Notes under the pieces: generated by a model
The model's input: only the letters and a program-made list of their open reading frames with translations
Databases searched by the model: none
Told to the model about the DNA's origin: nothing
Part shown: positions 8,001 through 17,613 of the stretch, one piece after another
Numbering within the stretch: the first letter of the stretch is position 1
Layout of the letters: every line of letters starts with the position of its first letter
Position numbers and translations under genes: made by a program
Source of the DNA: Aerophototrophica crusticola
Lineage (GTDB): Bacteria; Pseudomonadota; Alphaproteobacteria; Azospirillales; Azospirillaceae
Assembly (NCBI GenBank): GCA_001939945.1
Contig: MOEB01000026.1
Span: forward strand, 1-64,000
Length of the DNA: 64,000 nt
Direction of reading: 5' to 3'

Positions 8001-10030
8001 CGCCCGCTTCCCGCCGGGGGCTTCTGCCCGCCCAGCAACCCCTCCAGCACGCCGCGCACGGCCTCTTCCGGCTTCGGCGCGCTCTGGGGTTGGGTCCCGT
8101 CCGGGGCCGGCTGGCCGCCGCCGCCCAGCAAGGCCCCGGGCAGGTCACGCAGCTCCTTGGCCTTGTCGCGCAGGGCGGCGGGGTCGCGGATGGCCTCCTG
8201 CACCACGCCGGACAGGTCGGGCTTGAAGCTCAGCGCGTCGAAGCTGCCGGTGACCAGGATGGGCACGGACAGGCCCTTCTGGTCGGTGCTGCCGGCCCCC
8301 TGGCCCTCGATGCTGGCCACCAGCCGGGGCACGATGCGGAAATCCACGGTGCGGGGCTGCAACTGCACCGTGCCCGACCCAGCCACCCGCAGCAGCGGGG
8401 CGATCAGGCGGAAATCCTCTGTCTTCGCCACGCCGTCCTGCACGGTGAAGGCGCCGCCCATCTCCGCGAAGTCGGTCTGCTGCGGCCCGTCCGTGGCCCC
8501 GCCGGTGACGGAGCGGACCAGGGCCGCCACGTTGATGCCCTTCACGGCACCGTCGCGGAAGATCACCTGGCCCTGGCCGTCCAGGCTGCCCATCAGGTCG
8601 TGCTGGCTGCGCCCCTGGCCCTTCATGTCGAGGGTCGCCTCCGTCGTGCCGCTCAGCCGCTCGAAGTTGGCGAAGCGGCGCAGCACCGGTTCCGCCTGGA
8701 TGCCCTTCAGTGTCGCCTGCACGGCGACACCCGGCGTGGCTGCCGCCGCGTCCAGCCCCAGCTTGCCCTGGACACTGCCGCCGAACAGCTGCATCGGCGC
8801 CAGCGCGGTGTTCAGCTTCCCATCCTTCAGGTCCAGCCCCAGGGTGGTGGCCCCGGCCTCCACCCCCGCCACCAGCAGGCCGGCCAGCTTCACGTCCAAA
8901 TCCAGGTCGGCGGCCTTCAGCCCCGACAGGTCGATGGGCTCCCGGCTCCAGCCCGTGGCCTGGGCCGACACGGGTGCCCCTGCCGGGGCGGGTTGGGCGG
9001 GCGCCGCCGCCGGGGTGGCGGGGGGCATCAGCCTGTCCAGGTCCAGGCGCGACACGGCCAGCGCCCCCTTCACCGCCGGCCGCACCCCGCCCAGGGATGC
9101 TGCCAGGTCGCCGGTCACGGCGATCTCATCCGCCTTCAAATCCATGCCGCTGAGCGCTACGCGCTGCGGCGTGGCCTGGAGCTTGCCGGTCAGGTCCAGC
9201 TTGGAGACGGGCAGGTTGGCCGGCGCCTGCCCGGTCAGGGCCTTCAGCGTGGCGGGCAGGGACGCCACCGCCGCCTGCAGGTCCCCCGCCACCGACACCT
9301 CACCCCCCGCGGGGCGGGTCAGTTGCCCGTCCAGCGATGCCTCCGCCCCCTCGGTGGACAGGGTGGTGACCAGCTTGGCCGTGCCGCCCTCCACCAGCGC
9401 GCGGGCCGGGTTGGCCTGGGTGCGGACGGAAAGGGGCTTGCCGTCCACGCGCATGTCGGCGGTCAGTTCCAGGGGCGCGTCCAGGCGGGCCATGGACAGC
9501 TCCAGGTCCAGGTCCTCCGCCTTGTGGCTGCTGCCGGTGCGGGCGTCGGCATAGGTCAGGGTGCCGTCGCGGATCTCCACGTCGCCCAGGGACAGCTCGC
9601 TCACCGGGCCGCCGGCGGGTTGGTTCGGGTCGGCCGGGGCGGGCTGCTGCGGCTGTATCTGCCAATTGGCGCGACCCTGCTTGTCCACGACCAGGTTGAT
9701 GGTCGGCCGGTCCAGCACGAACCGGTCCACCTTGGCCTCGCCGGACAACAGGGGCCAGAGTTGCAGGCGCACATCCATGCTGCCCAGGTTCAGCAGGTCC
9801 GGCCCGCCGGGCAGGCCGGCGAAGGTCACGTCCCGCAGGGTGACGGCGATGTTGGGCAGGACGGACACGTCCACCGGCCCCTTGATGGACAGCTCCCGCC
9901 CGGTCCTGGCCTCCACTTCCCGCTCCAGCCGGGCGACCAGCGCCTCCTTCGGCACCAGGAAGGGGATGGCCACCAATGCGGCCACCAACAGGACCACCAC
10001 GACGCCCAGACCGACCAGCAGCTTGCGCAT
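7997..10030 (-). CDS. AsmA family protein
   Basis: A 677-residue envelope protein of the AsmA type. An N-terminal membrane anchor covers about residues 4-26, after MRKLL. The AsmA N-terminal domain follows with a [13 protein letters not shown] segment. The C-terminal half has the conserved pattern [20 protein letters not shown] and the [14 protein letters not shown] strand. Such proteins are anchored in the inner membrane, span the periplasm, and are linked to phospholipid transport and outer-membrane assembly. A proline/alanine-rich insert lies near residue 340 and a low-complexity tail ends the protein. Confidence 0.85.
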   Translation of the reverse strand: MRKLLVGLGVVVVLLVAALVAIPFLVPKEALVARLEREVEARTGRELSIKGPVDVSVLPNIAVTLRDVTFAGLPGGPDLLNLGSMDVRLQLWPLLSGEAKVDRFVLDRPTINLVVDKQGRANWQIQPQQPAPADPNQPAGGPVSELSLGDVEIRDGTLTYADARTGSSHKAEDLDLELSMARLDAPLELTADMRVDGKPLSVRTQANPARALVEGGTAKLVTTLSTEGAEASLDGQLTRPAGGEVSVAGDLQAAVASLPATLKALTGQAPANLPVSKLDLTGKLQATPQRVALSGMDLKADEIAVTGDLAASLGGVRPAVKGALAVSRLDLDRLMPPATPAAAPAQPAPAGAPVSAQATGWSREPIDLSGLKAADLDLDVKLAGLLVAGVEAGATTLGLDLKDGKLNTALAPMQLFGGSVQGKLGLDAAAATPGVAVQATLKGIQAEPVLRRFANFERLSGTTEATLDMKGQGRSQHDLMGSLDGQGQVIFRDGAVKGINVAALVRSVTGGATDGPQQTDFAEMGGAFTVQDGVAKTEDFRLIAPLLRVAGSGTVQLQPRTVDFRIVPRLVASIEGQGAGSTDQKGLSVPILVTGSFDALSFKPDLSGVVQEAIRDPAALRDKAKELRDLPGALLGGGGQPAPDGTQPQSAPKPEEAVRGVLEGLLGGQKPPAGSGR

Positions 10031-10200
10031 ACCGTCCTCCCCCGTCCCGTTCCGTCAACAGGGTCCCAACCCCGGGCGGCGAAATCAAGGCGGCAGGGGA
10101 GGGGGGACCCGTCGCTGTCACTTGGCCCTGCGCCCTTGCCTCGCTATATCCTGATGTACACCGCCCCGGGACGCCGGGGCCGACTGCACAAGGCGGTATC

Positions 10201-11250
10201 ATGACCAGCGCCGACGGGACGTTCCCCGCCGCTTCCCGGACCCAGCCCCTGGTGGACCCCTTCGGCCGCGCCATCAGCTATGTGCGCGTCTCGGTCACCG
10301 ACCGCTGCGACTTCCGCTGCGTCTATTGCATGTCGGAAGACATGGCCTTCCTGCCCAAGGCGGACATCCTCAGCCTGGAGGAGCTGGACCGCTTGTGCAG
10401 CGCCTTCGTCCGCATGGGCACCCGCAAGCTGCGCCTGACGGGTGGGGAGCCGCTGGTCCGCCGCAACATCATGGAGCTGGTGCGCAGCCTGGGCCGCCAC
10501 CTGCGCGACGGCTCGCTGGAGGAGCTGACGGTCACCACCAACGGCAGCCAGCTCGCCAAATATGCCGACGACCTCCGCGCCGCCGGGGTCCGGCGCATCA
10601 ACGTCTCCATCGACACCCTCGACCCCGACAAGTTCGCCCGAATCACCCGCTGGGGCCGCCTGCCCCAGGTGATGGAAGGGCTGGCCGCGGCCAAGGCGGC
10701 GGGGCTGGAGGTCAAGATCAACGCCGTGGCGCTGAAGGGCGTCAACGACGGGGAGTTCGATGACATGCTCCGCTGGTGCGGGGCACAGGGCTTCGATCTG
10801 ACCCTGATCGAGGTGATGCCCCTGGGCGACATCGACGGCACCGGCGGCGGGGAGACACGGGCCGAGCAGTTTCTGTCCCTGTCGGAGGTGCGTCGCGACC
10901 TGTCCAAGCGCTGGACCCTGGAGGACATCGACTACCGTACCGGCGGCCCCGCCCGTTATGTCAGGGTCAAGGAGACCGGGCAGCGGCTGGGCCTGATCAC
11001 GCCGCTGACCCACAATTTCTGCGAAAGCTGCAACCGCGTCCGCATCACCTGCACCGGCACGCTCTACATGTGCCTGGGCCAGGAGGACGCCGCCGACCTG
11101 CGCGCCCCGCTGCGGGCCAGCGCCGACGACGCGCTGCTGGACCAGGCGATCCGCGCCGCCATCCAGCGCAAGCCCAAGGGCCACGACTTCGTCATCGACC
11201 GCCGCCGCGCCCCCTCCGTGGGCCGGCACATGAGCGTTACCGGCGGATAA
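10201..11250 (+). CDS. moaA: GTP 3',8-cyclase MoaA
   Basis: First enzyme of molybdenum cofactor synthesis. It is a radical SAM enzyme that turns GTP into 3',8-cyclo-GTP for MoaC. The 349-residue protein has the N-terminal cluster Cys36, Cys40, Cys43 in [10 protein letters not shown] and the LTGGEPL SAM motif at 79-85. The second cluster is Cys274, Cys277 and Cys291 in [10 protein letters not shown] and the following LYMC. The essential C-terminal Gly-Gly is present. The ATG at 10201 was chosen because the [18 protein letters not shown] start follows normally. No other moa gene is in the window. Confidence 0.95.
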   Translation: MTSADGTFPAASRTQPLVDPFGRAISYVRVSVTDRCDFRCVYCMSEDMAFLPKADILSLEELDRLCSAFVRMGTRKLRLTGGEPLVRRNIMELVRSLGRHLRDGSLEELTVTTNGSQLAKYADDLRAAGVRRINVSIDTLDPDKFARITRWGRLPQVMEGLAAAKAAGLEVKINAVALKGVNDGEFDDMLRWCGAQGFDLTLIEVMPLGDIDGTGGGETRAEQFLSLSEVRRDLSKRWTLEDIDYRTGGPARYVRVKETGQRLGLITPLTHNFCESCNRVRITCTGTLYMCLGQEDAADLRAPLRASADDALLDQAIRAAIQRKPKGHDFVIDRRRAPSVGRHMSVTGG

Positions 11251-11292
11251 AGGCTAGGTGGTTGTTGCCGCCTGCGCTACCTTCCGGCTGCC

Positions 11293-12111
11293 ATGACGAC
11301 CCTGACGCCCCCCATCCCCCAGGCCTCCGCCCGCAACGGGGTGGGCCACCTGCCCGCCCTGGCCTTCGTGGCGACGGAGACGGCGGAAGCCCAGGCCTCC
11401 AAGGACCGGCTCTGCGAGCGCTATGGCTGCGTCGCGCCGGAGAAGGCGGACGTGATCGTCGCCCTGGGCGGCGACGGCTTCCTGTTGGAAACCCTGCACG
11501 CCTACCTGGAGCGGGAAGTGCCGGTCTATGGAATGAACCGCGGCTCGGTGGGCTTCCTGCTGAACAATTACTGCGAGGACGGGCTGCAGGACCGGATCGC
11601 CCGGACCCAGCGCGTCTTCCTGAACCCCTTGCGCATGGTGGCCCGCACCGCCGACGGGCTGATGCACCAGGGGCTGGCCTTCAACGAGGTCTCCCTGCTG
11701 CGGGAGACGCGGCAGGCCGCGAAGCTGCGGATCAGCGTTGACGGGGTGGTGCGCCTGCCGGAACTGACCTGCGACGGGGCGCTCGTCTCCACCCCTGCCG
11801 GCAGCACGGCCTACAACCTCTCGGCCCACGGGCCCATCCTGCCCCTGGGGGCCGACATCCTGGCCCTGACCCCCATCAGCGCCTTCCGCCCCCGCCGCTG
11901 GCGCGGCGCCCTGCTGCCCCACGGCGCCCGCATCCTGTTCGAGGCGCTGGAGGCCCAGAAGCGCCCGGTCAGCGCCGTGGCCGACTTCACGGAGGTACGC
12001 GACGTCACCTGCGTGGAGGTGTTCGAGGACCGCACCGTCCGCTCCACCCTGCTGTTCGACCCGGAGTTGAACCTGGAGGAGCGGATATTGAAAGAGCAGT
12101 TCGCGCCTTGA
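11293..12111 (+). CDS. nadK: NAD kinase
   Basis: Phosphorylates NAD to NADP using ATP in the cytoplasm. The 272-residue protein has the catalytic GGDG motif at 59-62, then [12 protein letters not shown] and the nucleotide-binding [11 protein letters not shown] segment. It lacks the N-terminal region of longer NAD kinases, as is usual in alphaproteobacteria. It starts 42 bases after moaA on the same strand and may be co-transcribed with it. Confidence 0.95.
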   Translation: MTTLTPPIPQASARNGVGHLPALAFVATETAEAQASKDRLCERYGCVAPEKADVIVALGGDGFLLETLHAYLEREVPVYGMNRGSVGFLLNNYCEDGLQDRIARTQRVFLNPLRMVARTADGLMHQGLAFNEVSLLRETRQAAKLRISVDGVVRLPELTCDGALVSTPAGSTAYNLSAHGPILPLGADILALTPISAFRPRRWRGALLPHGARILFEALEAQKRPVSAVADFTEVRDVTCVEVFEDRTVRSTLLFDPELNLEERILKEQFAP

Positions 12112-12157
12112 GCGCGTCTTGTCGGGGTGGACAACGGCAACCCCGAGACCCCGGGTC

Positions 12158-12625
12158 TCACGCCCTGTCCACCCGCGCCGCGTAACAGCCACGCCGGGCA
12201 AAGTGGATGTGGACGTACGCCGTGCGGCTGTCGGCCAGGAACCGCTCCAGCAGCGATTCCAGCTCCGTCCCCGGCACCACCTCCGCGTCGGTGATCAGGT
12301 CATCGCCATCATAGGCGCGGACGGAAAGCAGGCGGGTGCGCAGGTAATCCGGCACATGGCCCAACACCTCGGTCCCCGCCGCCCCCTCCCGGACGAAGAT
12401 CGGCCCGCTGGCCTGGTAGGGGCCGTCGGCCGGCTGGTGGGTGTGGGACAGCAGCAGCACCCTTTCCCCCGGCTCCGCGTCGGCCAGGGTGACGCGGCAG
12501 GGATAGCCGGGCTTGGCGTCGGCCACGTAGCGCCTGATGCCGCGGGCGGCCAGTTCGGCATCGGGCAGGCCGGCCAGGGCTAGGAATTGCTCGCCGGGCA
12601 AACCGGTGATGCGGAAGGGGGTCAT
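12158..12625 (-). CDS. DUF1203 domain protein
   Basis: A 155-residue protein resembling the DUF1203 family from its opening FRITGLPGEQFL, the segment YVADAKPGYPCRVTLADAEP and the central SHTHQPADGPYQASGPIFV. No function is established. The C terminus has HIHFARRGCYAARV. The ATG at 12625 is used because the family N terminus begins there; the frame upstream is not conserved-looking. It is convergent with nadK. Confidence 0.75.
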   Translation of the reverse strand: MTPFRITGLPGEQFLALAGLPDAELAARGIRRYVADAKPGYPCRVTLADAEPGERVLLLSHTHQPADGPYQASGPIFVREGAAGTEVLGHVPDYLRTRLLSVRAYDGDDLITDAEVVPGTELESLLERFLADSRTAYVHIHFARRGCYAARVDRA

Positions 12626-12699
12626 GGCGGGTCTCCGGCTGGTAGGGTTGCCGGAGGATCGGGCATCGGGACGGGGGACGACACCCGCTTCTTGCGTCC

Positions 12700-13053
12700 T
12701 CAGCGCTTCTTGCGCTTTCCCGCCGCCGCCCGCCGGGCCACCTCCAGCGCGGGGCGCGCCCAGGCCATCAGTTCCTCCGGGTCGTCGAAGGCGGTGTCCG
12801 GCGGTGGGCAATAGTTCATGGCCTTTTCCGGCTGGTCCGCGAACGGCACGAACCGCTCCAGCCCCAGCGCCTCATAGGCGGGTAGGGTGGTGGCATCCAC
12901 CTTGAGGTACAGCACATCGTCTGCCACCAGGGCGAAGGTCAACCCGTCCAGGGACAGGCCCCAGCCCCCGAACATGGCCCGCGCCTTCACTTCCCCCAAG
13001 GGGGCCAGCAGTTCCAGCACATGGTCAACATAGGCGCGGGACTTGACCATCAT
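12700..13053 (-). CDS. TfoX N-terminal domain protein
   Basis: A 117-residue protein with a TfoX/Sxy N-terminal-type domain, recognised by RAMFGGWGLSLDG, then FALVADDVLYLKVD and the FVPFADQPEKAMNYCPPP segment. The domain is linked to competence regulation in gammaproteobacteria, but stand-alone versions in alphaproteobacteria have no known role. The C terminus is a basic KRKKR tail. Adjacent ATG codons at 13053 and 13050 both follow GGGAGAG. Confidence 0.75.
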   Translation of the reverse strand: MMVKSRAYVDHVLELLAPLGEVKARAMFGGWGLSLDGLTFALVADDVLYLKVDATTLPAYEALGLERFVPFADQPEKAMNYCPPPDTAFDDPEELMAWARPALEVARRAAAGKRKKR

Positions 13054-13201
13054 GCATCTCTCCCAGATTGCCGGACTGATGCTGTTGCGTGAGCGCAACA
13101 GGTGATCGCTGCCTCTTTCGTAGCCAGAACACACCACTTTTGCGCCACGATCCAGGCCCTATATGAGCGGCGTTGGCAACAACAACTGCAACCTACGGAA
13201 T

Positions 13202-13822
13202 ATGATGACCACGAAGAAGATCCTCGCTGCCACCGCCGCCGCCCTGGCGATCTCGGCTGCCGCGGCTGTCCCGGCCCTGGCGAAGGACGGCTTCTATGTC
13301 GCCCCCAGCCTGGGCCTGCTGGTCCCGCAGAGCCAGGACTACGATGACGGCGTCGACACCGGCAAGGTCGAGTTTGACAATGGCTGGACCATCGGCGCGG
13401 CGGCCGGCTACCGCTTCGGCCAGTTCCGCGTCGAGGGTGAGCTTGCCTATGGCGAGGTGTCCGGCGGCGACTTCACCTTCAATGGTGCCAAGTCATCCTT
13501 CGACGCCGAACAGACCCTGTTCAGCGGCACCCTGGCCGGCTACTACGACTTCGGCGCCGACGGCATCCAGCCCTATGTCGGCGGCGGCATCGGCTTCCTC
13601 AGCGCCGACATCGAGAACGTCTCCGCCTTGGGGATCAACGCGGGCGACTTGGGGTCCGACACCAACCTGACCTTGTTCGGCGAGGCCGGCGTGGCCATCC
13701 CGGTGGGGGAGAACCTGGCCATCGTCCCGTCCTACCGCTACATCTGGGTGGATGATGGGGGTGACGGCTTTGACAACAACACCGCGCACAATTTCCGCGT
13801 GGCGCTGCGCGTCGGGTTCTGA
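13202..13822 (+). CDS. Outer-membrane beta-barrel protein
   Basis: A 206-residue exported protein. A signal peptide covers about residues 1-27 and ends in ALA-K. The mature chain alternates as in an eight-stranded OmpA/OmpX-like barrel: FYVAPSLGLL, WTIGAAAGYRF, FRVEGELAYGEV, FSGTLAGYYDF, IQPYVGGGIGFL, LTLFGEAGVAI, LAIVPSYRYIWV and FRVALRVGF, ending in the outer-membrane signature Phe. The role is unknown. Two in-frame ATGs lie at 13202 and 13205. Confidence 0.8.
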   Translation: MMTTKKILAATAAALAISAAAAVPALAKDGFYVAPSLGLLVPQSQDYDDGVDTGKVEFDNGWTIGAAAGYRFGQFRVEGELAYGEVSGGDFTFNGAKSSFDAEQTLFSGTLAGYYDFGADGIQPYVGGGIGFLSADIENVSALGINAGDLGSDTNLTLFGEAGVAIPVGENLAIVPSYRYIWVDDGGDGFDNNTAHNFRVALRVGF

Positions 13823-13841
13823 TCCCCGCGCCTGACATGAC

Positions 13842-13875
13842 AAGGGCCGGTCCCATGGGGGCCGGCCCTTTTCTT
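13842..13875 (+). terminator. Terminator of the outer-membrane protein gene
   Basis: AAGGGCCGG pairs with CCGGCCCTT around a short loop and is followed by TTCTTC. It lies between the barrel gene and the convergent sspB and may serve both. Confidence 0.75.
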
Positions 13876-13897
13876 CATCCGATGACGCCGCGTGGTG

Positions 13898-14386
13898 CTA
13901 TTTCTTGCGGAAGGCGTCCAGGGCCACCACGGTGGCGCCTGCCTTCGGGGCCTCGGGTTCCGGTGCCTCGGCCACCTCTTCCTCCACCGCCTCCGGCTCT
14001 TCCTCCGGCAGGGCGTCCGGCATGTCGTCGGGCTGGAACTGCAGGACGAAGTTCACCGACGGGTCGGCGAAGGTGGTGATGGCGGCCAGCGGGATCACCA
14101 GCCGGCGGAGCACGCCGCCGAAGCTGAGGGTGACCGAGACCGATTCGTTGGTCGCCTGCAGGTCGTAGAACTGGTACTGCAGGACGATTGTCATCTCCTG
14201 CGGGTACTTGGCCTTCAGGTAATCGGGCAGGTCCACGCCCGCCACGTCGGTGCGGAAGGTGATGTAGAAATGGTGCTCCCCCGGCAACTCACCGCCGCGG
14301 TTCACCACCTCCCGTAGGGCGGCGCGAACCACGCTGCGCTTGGCAGCCTCGACCATGCGGTCGTAGCGGAGCAAATCCTTAGACAT
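13898..14386 (-). CDS. sspB: SspB family ClpXP adaptor (alpha type)
   Basis: A 162-residue adaptor that binds the ssrA degradation tag and hands tagged proteins to ClpXP. It opens with LLRYDRMVEAAKRSVVRAAL and has GEHHFYITFRT, the YPQEMTIVLQYQFYDL strand and VTLSFGGVLRRLVIPLAAI, as in the alphaproteobacterial SspB family. An acidic Glu/Ala/Pro linker leads to a C-terminal VVALDAFRKK peptide that should dock on ClpX. The start ATG at 14386 follows the usual family N terminus. The tmRNA gene that makes the tag lies directly upstream on the same strand. Confidence 0.9.
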   Translation of the reverse strand: MSKDLLRYDRMVEAAKRSVVRAALREVVNRGGELPGEHHFYITFRTDVAGVDLPDYLKAKYPQEMTIVLQYQFYDLQATNESVSVTLSFGGVLRRLVIPLAAITTFADPSVNFVLQFQPDDMPDALPEEEPEAVEEEVAEAPEPEAPKAGATVVALDAFRKK

Positions 14387-14499
14387 CCCGTTCCCAACCG
14401 ATCCGGCGACCCCCATGCCGCCTATTGGCCCAAGACAAGCCCATTATGCCCCAACAATCAAGGGGCGCCGATGGCACAGGGGTAACGCGACGACGCGTG

Positions 14500-14835
14500 C
14501 CTGTCGATGGGCTGGGATGAAGTGGGGGGATTCTGTTACCCGGCTCCCCCCGGGCCGTGTTCTGCGTTAACCGCTAACTACCCTGAAGGGGGTAATTAGG
14601 CGGCCACGCGCAGATCAGACGCAACGTTATCGTTGGCATCTGTGAGTATGGCCCGATAACGGCGGTACCATGCCGGGAGAAGACCGTACCTTTACTACGC
14701 GTGTCGATCCTGTTTCGCCCCCATGGACCCATCCCCTGGCGGGGAGGGGTGATGGTGGAGGCGCCGGGTACCGCCCCCGGGTCCACTACGCCTATTCCGT
14801 ACAGCGTTTATCCCCATAGCCGGGTTGCCCCGGCA
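14500..14835 (-). ncRNA. ssrA: Transfer-messenger RNA, circularly permuted two-piece form
   Basis: tmRNA rescues stalled ribosomes and adds a degradation tag. Read on the minus strand, the acceptor piece comes first and ends CGCCUCCACCA at 14753. A 30-base intervening segment (14752-14723) follows, then the coding piece opens with GGGGGCG at 14722. The two ends pair as a 7-bp acceptor stem carrying the G3-U70 wobble that AlaRS recognises. The T arm has the stem CCGGG/CCCGG. The tag is read from 14637 to the TAA at 14596 and spells [13 protein letters not shown], matching the alphaproteobacterial ANDNFAEEFAVAA type. The outer ends given here are estimates. Confidence 0.93.
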
Positions 14836-14883
14836 CGGACTCATATAGGCCTTTTGCCGGCGGGATGGAAGGGGGCAACCGTG

Positions 14884-14903
14884 CCCTCCCCTTGGGGAGA
14901 GGG
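14884..14903. repeat. CCCTC/GAGGG extragenic palindrome
   Basis: CCCTCCCCTTGGGGAGAGGG is an imperfect palindrome of the same type as those at 32713-32848 and 55355-55476. It lies between the tmRNA promoter region and thyA. Confidence 0.5.
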
Positions 14904-14970
14904 AACAACTGGATTCCCCCGCGGACCCCGCCTATCTTCCCTCCCCACACCAGATGTCGGGGGCCCGGGG

Positions 14971-15765
14971 ATGCGCCAGTACCATGACCTGATGCGGCAC
15001 GTGCGCGACCATGGGGTCACCAAGCAGGACCGCACGGGCACCGGCACGCGCTCGGTCTTCGGCTACCAGATGCGCTTCGACCTGTCGGCGGGCTTCCCCC
15101 TGGTCACCACCAAGAAGCTGCACCTTAAGTCGATCATCCATGAGCTGCTGTGGTTCCTGAAGGGCGACACCAACATCCGCTACCTCAAGGACAACGGCGT
15201 CAGCATCTGGGATGAGTGGGCGGACGCCGACGGGAACCTGGGGCCTGTCTATGGCTACCAGTGGCGGTCCTGGCCGGCACCGGACGGTGGCAGCATCGAC
15301 CAGATCAGCAACTTGGTCCGCATGATCCGGACCAACCCGGACAGCCGCCGCCTGATCGTCAGCGCCTGGAACCCGGCCCAGGTGGACCAGATGGCCCTGC
15401 CGCCCTGCCACTGCCTGTTCCAGTTCTACGTGGCGGAGGGCAAGCTGTCCTGCCAGCTTTACCAGCGCTCGGCGGACATCTTCCTTGGCGTGCCCTTCAA
15501 CATCGCGTCCTACGCCCTGCTGACCATGATGGTGGCGCAGGTGACGGGCCTGGAGGCGGGGGAGTTCGTCCATACCTTCGGCGACGCCCACCTTTACCTG
15601 AACCATCTGGAGCAGGTGGACACCCAGCTGGCGCGGGAACCGTACCCGTTGCCCACCATGCACCTGAACCCGGAAGTGACGGACCTGTTCGCCTTCCGGT
15701 ACGAGGATTTCCGGCTGGAAGGCTACCAGGCCCACCCGCACATCAAGGCGCCGGTGGCGGTGTGA
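14971..15765 (+). CDS. thyA: Thymidylate synthase
   Basis: Converts dUMP to dTMP with methylene-tetrahydrofolate. The length of 264 residues equals E. coli ThyA. The catalytic Cys146 lies in [12 protein letters not shown], with [17 protein letters not shown] near the start, [17 protein letters not shown] in the middle and GDAHLYLNH after it. The ATG at 14971 was chosen because the family N terminus MRQYHDLM starts there and any longer frame would run into the tmRNA gene. It is followed after two bases by folA, which recycles the dihydrofolate it makes. Confidence 0.97.
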   Translation: MRQYHDLMRHVRDHGVTKQDRTGTGTRSVFGYQMRFDLSAGFPLVTTKKLHLKSIIHELLWFLKGDTNIRYLKDNGVSIWDEWADADGNLGPVYGYQWRSWPAPDGGSIDQISNLVRMIRTNPDSRRLIVSAWNPAQVDQMALPPCHCLFQFYVAEGKLSCQLYQRSADIFLGVPFNIASYALLTMMVAQVTGLEAGEFVHTFGDAHLYLNHLEQVDTQLAREPYPLPTMHLNPEVTDLFAFRYEDFRLEGYQAHPHIKAPVAV

Positions 15766-15767
15766 CC

Positions 15768-16289
15768 ATGGCCAGGCTCTCCCTCATCGCCGCGGTGGCG
15801 CGGAACGGGGTCATCGGGGTGGACAACCGCCTGCCCTGGAAGCTGTCCGGCGACCTGAAGTTCTTCAAGCGCACCACCATGGGCAAGCCCATGGTCATGG
15901 GCCGCAAGACCTGGGAAAGCTTCGGCGCCAAGCCCCTGCCGGGCCGCCCGCATATCGTGCTGACCCGCGACATGGCCTATGTGGCGGAAGGGGCCACGGT
16001 GATGCACGGGCTGGAAGCCGCCCTGGCCGAGGCCCGCCGCCTGGCCGGGCCAGAAGGGGAGGTGATGGTGATCGGGGGGGAGGCCCTGTTCGCCGACACC
16101 CTGCCCCTGGCCGACCGCCTCTATTTGACCGAGGTGGACGCCGAGCCGGAGGGCGACGCGCGGTTCCCGGCTTTCGACCGGGCAGGGTTCACCGAGACGG
16201 AACTGGACCGGCAGCCGCCCGTAGGGCCGGACAGCCCGGCGTACCGGGTGCTGCAACTCGACCGTCGGTCGGGCTGGAGCGGAGCGTAA
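15768..16289 (+). CDS. folA: Dihydrofolate reductase
   Basis: Reduces dihydrofolate to tetrahydrofolate with NADPH. The 173-residue enzyme has the substrate loop IAAVARNGVIGVDNRLPW, the segment DLKFFKRTTMGKPMVMGRKTWES and the cofactor motif VIGGEALF. The start lies two bases after the thyA stop, so the pair forms a tight operon. The last codons overlap an extragenic palindrome beginning at 16268, which probably explains the unusual RRSGWSGA tail. Confidence 0.95.
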   Translation: MARLSLIAAVARNGVIGVDNRLPWKLSGDLKFFKRTTMGKPMVMGRKTWESFGAKPLPGRPHIVLTRDMAYVAEGATVMHGLEAALAEARRLAGPEGEVMVIGGEALFADTLPLADRLYLTEVDAEPEGDARFPAFDRAGFTETELDRQPPVGPDSPAYRVLQLDRRSGWSGA

Positions 16290-16349
16290 GCCCGACAGCA
16301 AGACCCTACAGCAATCCCTGTCGGGCCTCACTGCCGCTCTGCACCGACC
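16268..16349. repeat. GTCGGGC-type extragenic palindromes, two units
   Basis: The first unit, 16268-16296, has arms GTCGGGCT and AGCCCGAC. The second, 16320-16349, reads GTCGGGCCTCACTGCCGCTC and ends in CACCGACC. The second is repeated in inverted orientation at 22204-22233 with 2 mismatches in 30. The pair sits between folA and the convergent SDR gene. Confidence 0.6.
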
Positions 16350-17047
16350 TACGGGGCGCGACTGCCGAGCTTCTCCATCACCATCCCCGCTACTTCCTCA
16401 GGCGTCAGGAACCGCCCGCCAGGAGCCGCGGCGCGGGCGCGGTCGATGAACAGGGCGGGGAAGGCCTCCAGCATGGGTGTCTCGATATAGCCGGGGCTGA
16501 CGCTGTCCACCCGCAGCCCCGCCGGGCCCAGCTCGGCCTTGGCAGCTTCCAGCAGGGCGGCGAGCCCCCCCTTGGCCGCAACGTACCCTGCCATGTGCGG
16601 TGCCGCCGGGGGGCCGAGGGCGGCGGTGAGCACGCCCAACACGTGCCCGCCGCCGCGGGGGCGGAAGCAGCGGCGCCACAACTCCGCCAGCAGCACCTGG
16701 TTGCCGACGACGTTCACCTCGAACTGCACCCGGAGCTGTTCCGGGGTCTGCTTGAAAAAGGGCGCCACGTCAGGCGGCGCGGCGGCGCACAGCACCACCG
16801 CGTCGGCCGGCTCATCCGCGGCCAGGGCGATGGCTGCCTCCCGGATGCCGTCCGGGTCGGCCAGGGGAACGTGCAGGGCGCTGGCCCAGCCGCCGACCCG
16901 GTTGATCTCCACCGCCAGCGACTCCGCCCTGTCGGCGCCGTTGCCATACCCGACCCAGACCTTCCAGCCCGCCGCGGCGGCTTGCCGGCAGACAGCCGCG
17001 CCCACGCCGCCGCTGCCGCCGGTGACCAGGACCGTGCCCGCGCTCAT
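16349..17047 (-). CDS. Short-chain dehydrogenase/reductase
   Basis: A 232-residue Rossmann-fold oxidoreductase. The cofactor motif TGGSGGVG is at 9-16 and Tyr155/Lys159 form the YxxxK pair in YVAAKGG. The usual catalytic serine 13 residues before the tyrosine is not visible: the position reads Thr-Ala, so activity may be altered. It overlaps the preceding MaoC-like gene by ATGA. The pairing suggests a (3R)-hydroxyacyl dehydratase and a ketoacyl reductase acting on the same acyl thioester (inference). Confidence 0.8.
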   Translation of the reverse strand: MSAGTVLVTGGSGGVGAAVCRQAAAAGWKVWVGYGNGADRAESLAVEINRVGGWASALHVPLADPDGIREAAIALAADEPADAVVLCAAAPPDVAPFFKQTPEQLRVQFEVNVVGNQVLLAELWRRCFRPRGGGHVLGVLTAALGPPAAPHMAGYVAAKGGLAALLEAAKAELGPAGLRVDSVSPGYIETPMLEAFPALFIDRARAAAPGGRFLTPEEVAGMVMEKLGSRAP

Positions 17048-17487
17048 GCCCGCCCCCGCGGCAGCAGGGCCTGCGCCTCCCCCTCCGCCAGCTTCCGGCC
17101 GCCCGACGTGATGGCAAGCGCCAACCTCACGACGCCCACATCGGCGTTGCCATGGATCACCGTGCCCGTCACCTCCGCCGCCTCTCCCACATGCAAAGGC
17201 TGGCGGAAGCGCAGGTTCAGGGATTGCCAGACGCAGCCATGGCCCGGCAGCCGGGTGCCCAGCAGCCGCGACACCTGGGCCACCAGCAGCCCGCCATAGA
17301 CCACCGGCCCCTTGAAGCCCCGCGCCGCCGCGAAATCCTTGTCGTCATGCAGCGGGTTGTCGTCCCCACTGACGGTCCGGAAGGCTTCCATCATGCCCTC
17401 CGTCACGGTGAAGGGCAGGGTCACGGCATGGCCTGGCTCGAACAGGGCTTCGGGTGCCGAAAGCGTGTCCGTCATCGTCTTTCCCAT
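17044..17487 (-). CDS. MaoC-like hotdog-fold dehydratase
   Basis: A 147-residue hotdog protein with the MaoC/R-hydratase signature GDDNPLHDDKDFA and the conserved GPVVYGGLLVAQ. It probably hydrates or dehydrates an acyl-CoA or acyl-ACP. The catalytic Asp-His pair of the hydratase motif is present. The stop overlaps the SDR start, so the two are translated as a unit. The ATG at 17475 is an alternative start. Confidence 0.8.
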   Translation of the reverse strand: MGKTMTDTLSAPEALFEPGHAVTLPFTVTEGMMEAFRTVSGDDNPLHDDKDFAAARGFKGPVVYGGLLVAQVSRLLGTRLPGHGCVWQSLNLRFRQPLHVGEAAEVTGTVIHGNADVGVVRLALAITSGGRKLAEGEAQALLPRGRA

Positions 17488-17613
17488 GGCATCGCTCAGA
17501 CCTTGCCTAACACCAAAGGGCGCCCTCCGGTCCGGTGCGCTCGACGTACGGCAAGGGGGAGCGGCAAAATACGCAAGGGGATATGCAGGCCCGTTCGCCT
17601 ATCTTCCCGCGCC

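Noticed and set aside
14574-14786. A 70-residue open frame on the minus strand
   Set aside because: It lies entirely within the tmRNA gene and uses parts of the acceptor piece, the spacer and the coding piece; the RNA structure explains the sequence.
14701-14970. A 90-residue N-terminal extension of thymidylate synthase
   Set aside because: It would overlap the tmRNA gene on the other strand, and the normal ThyA N terminus begins at 14971.
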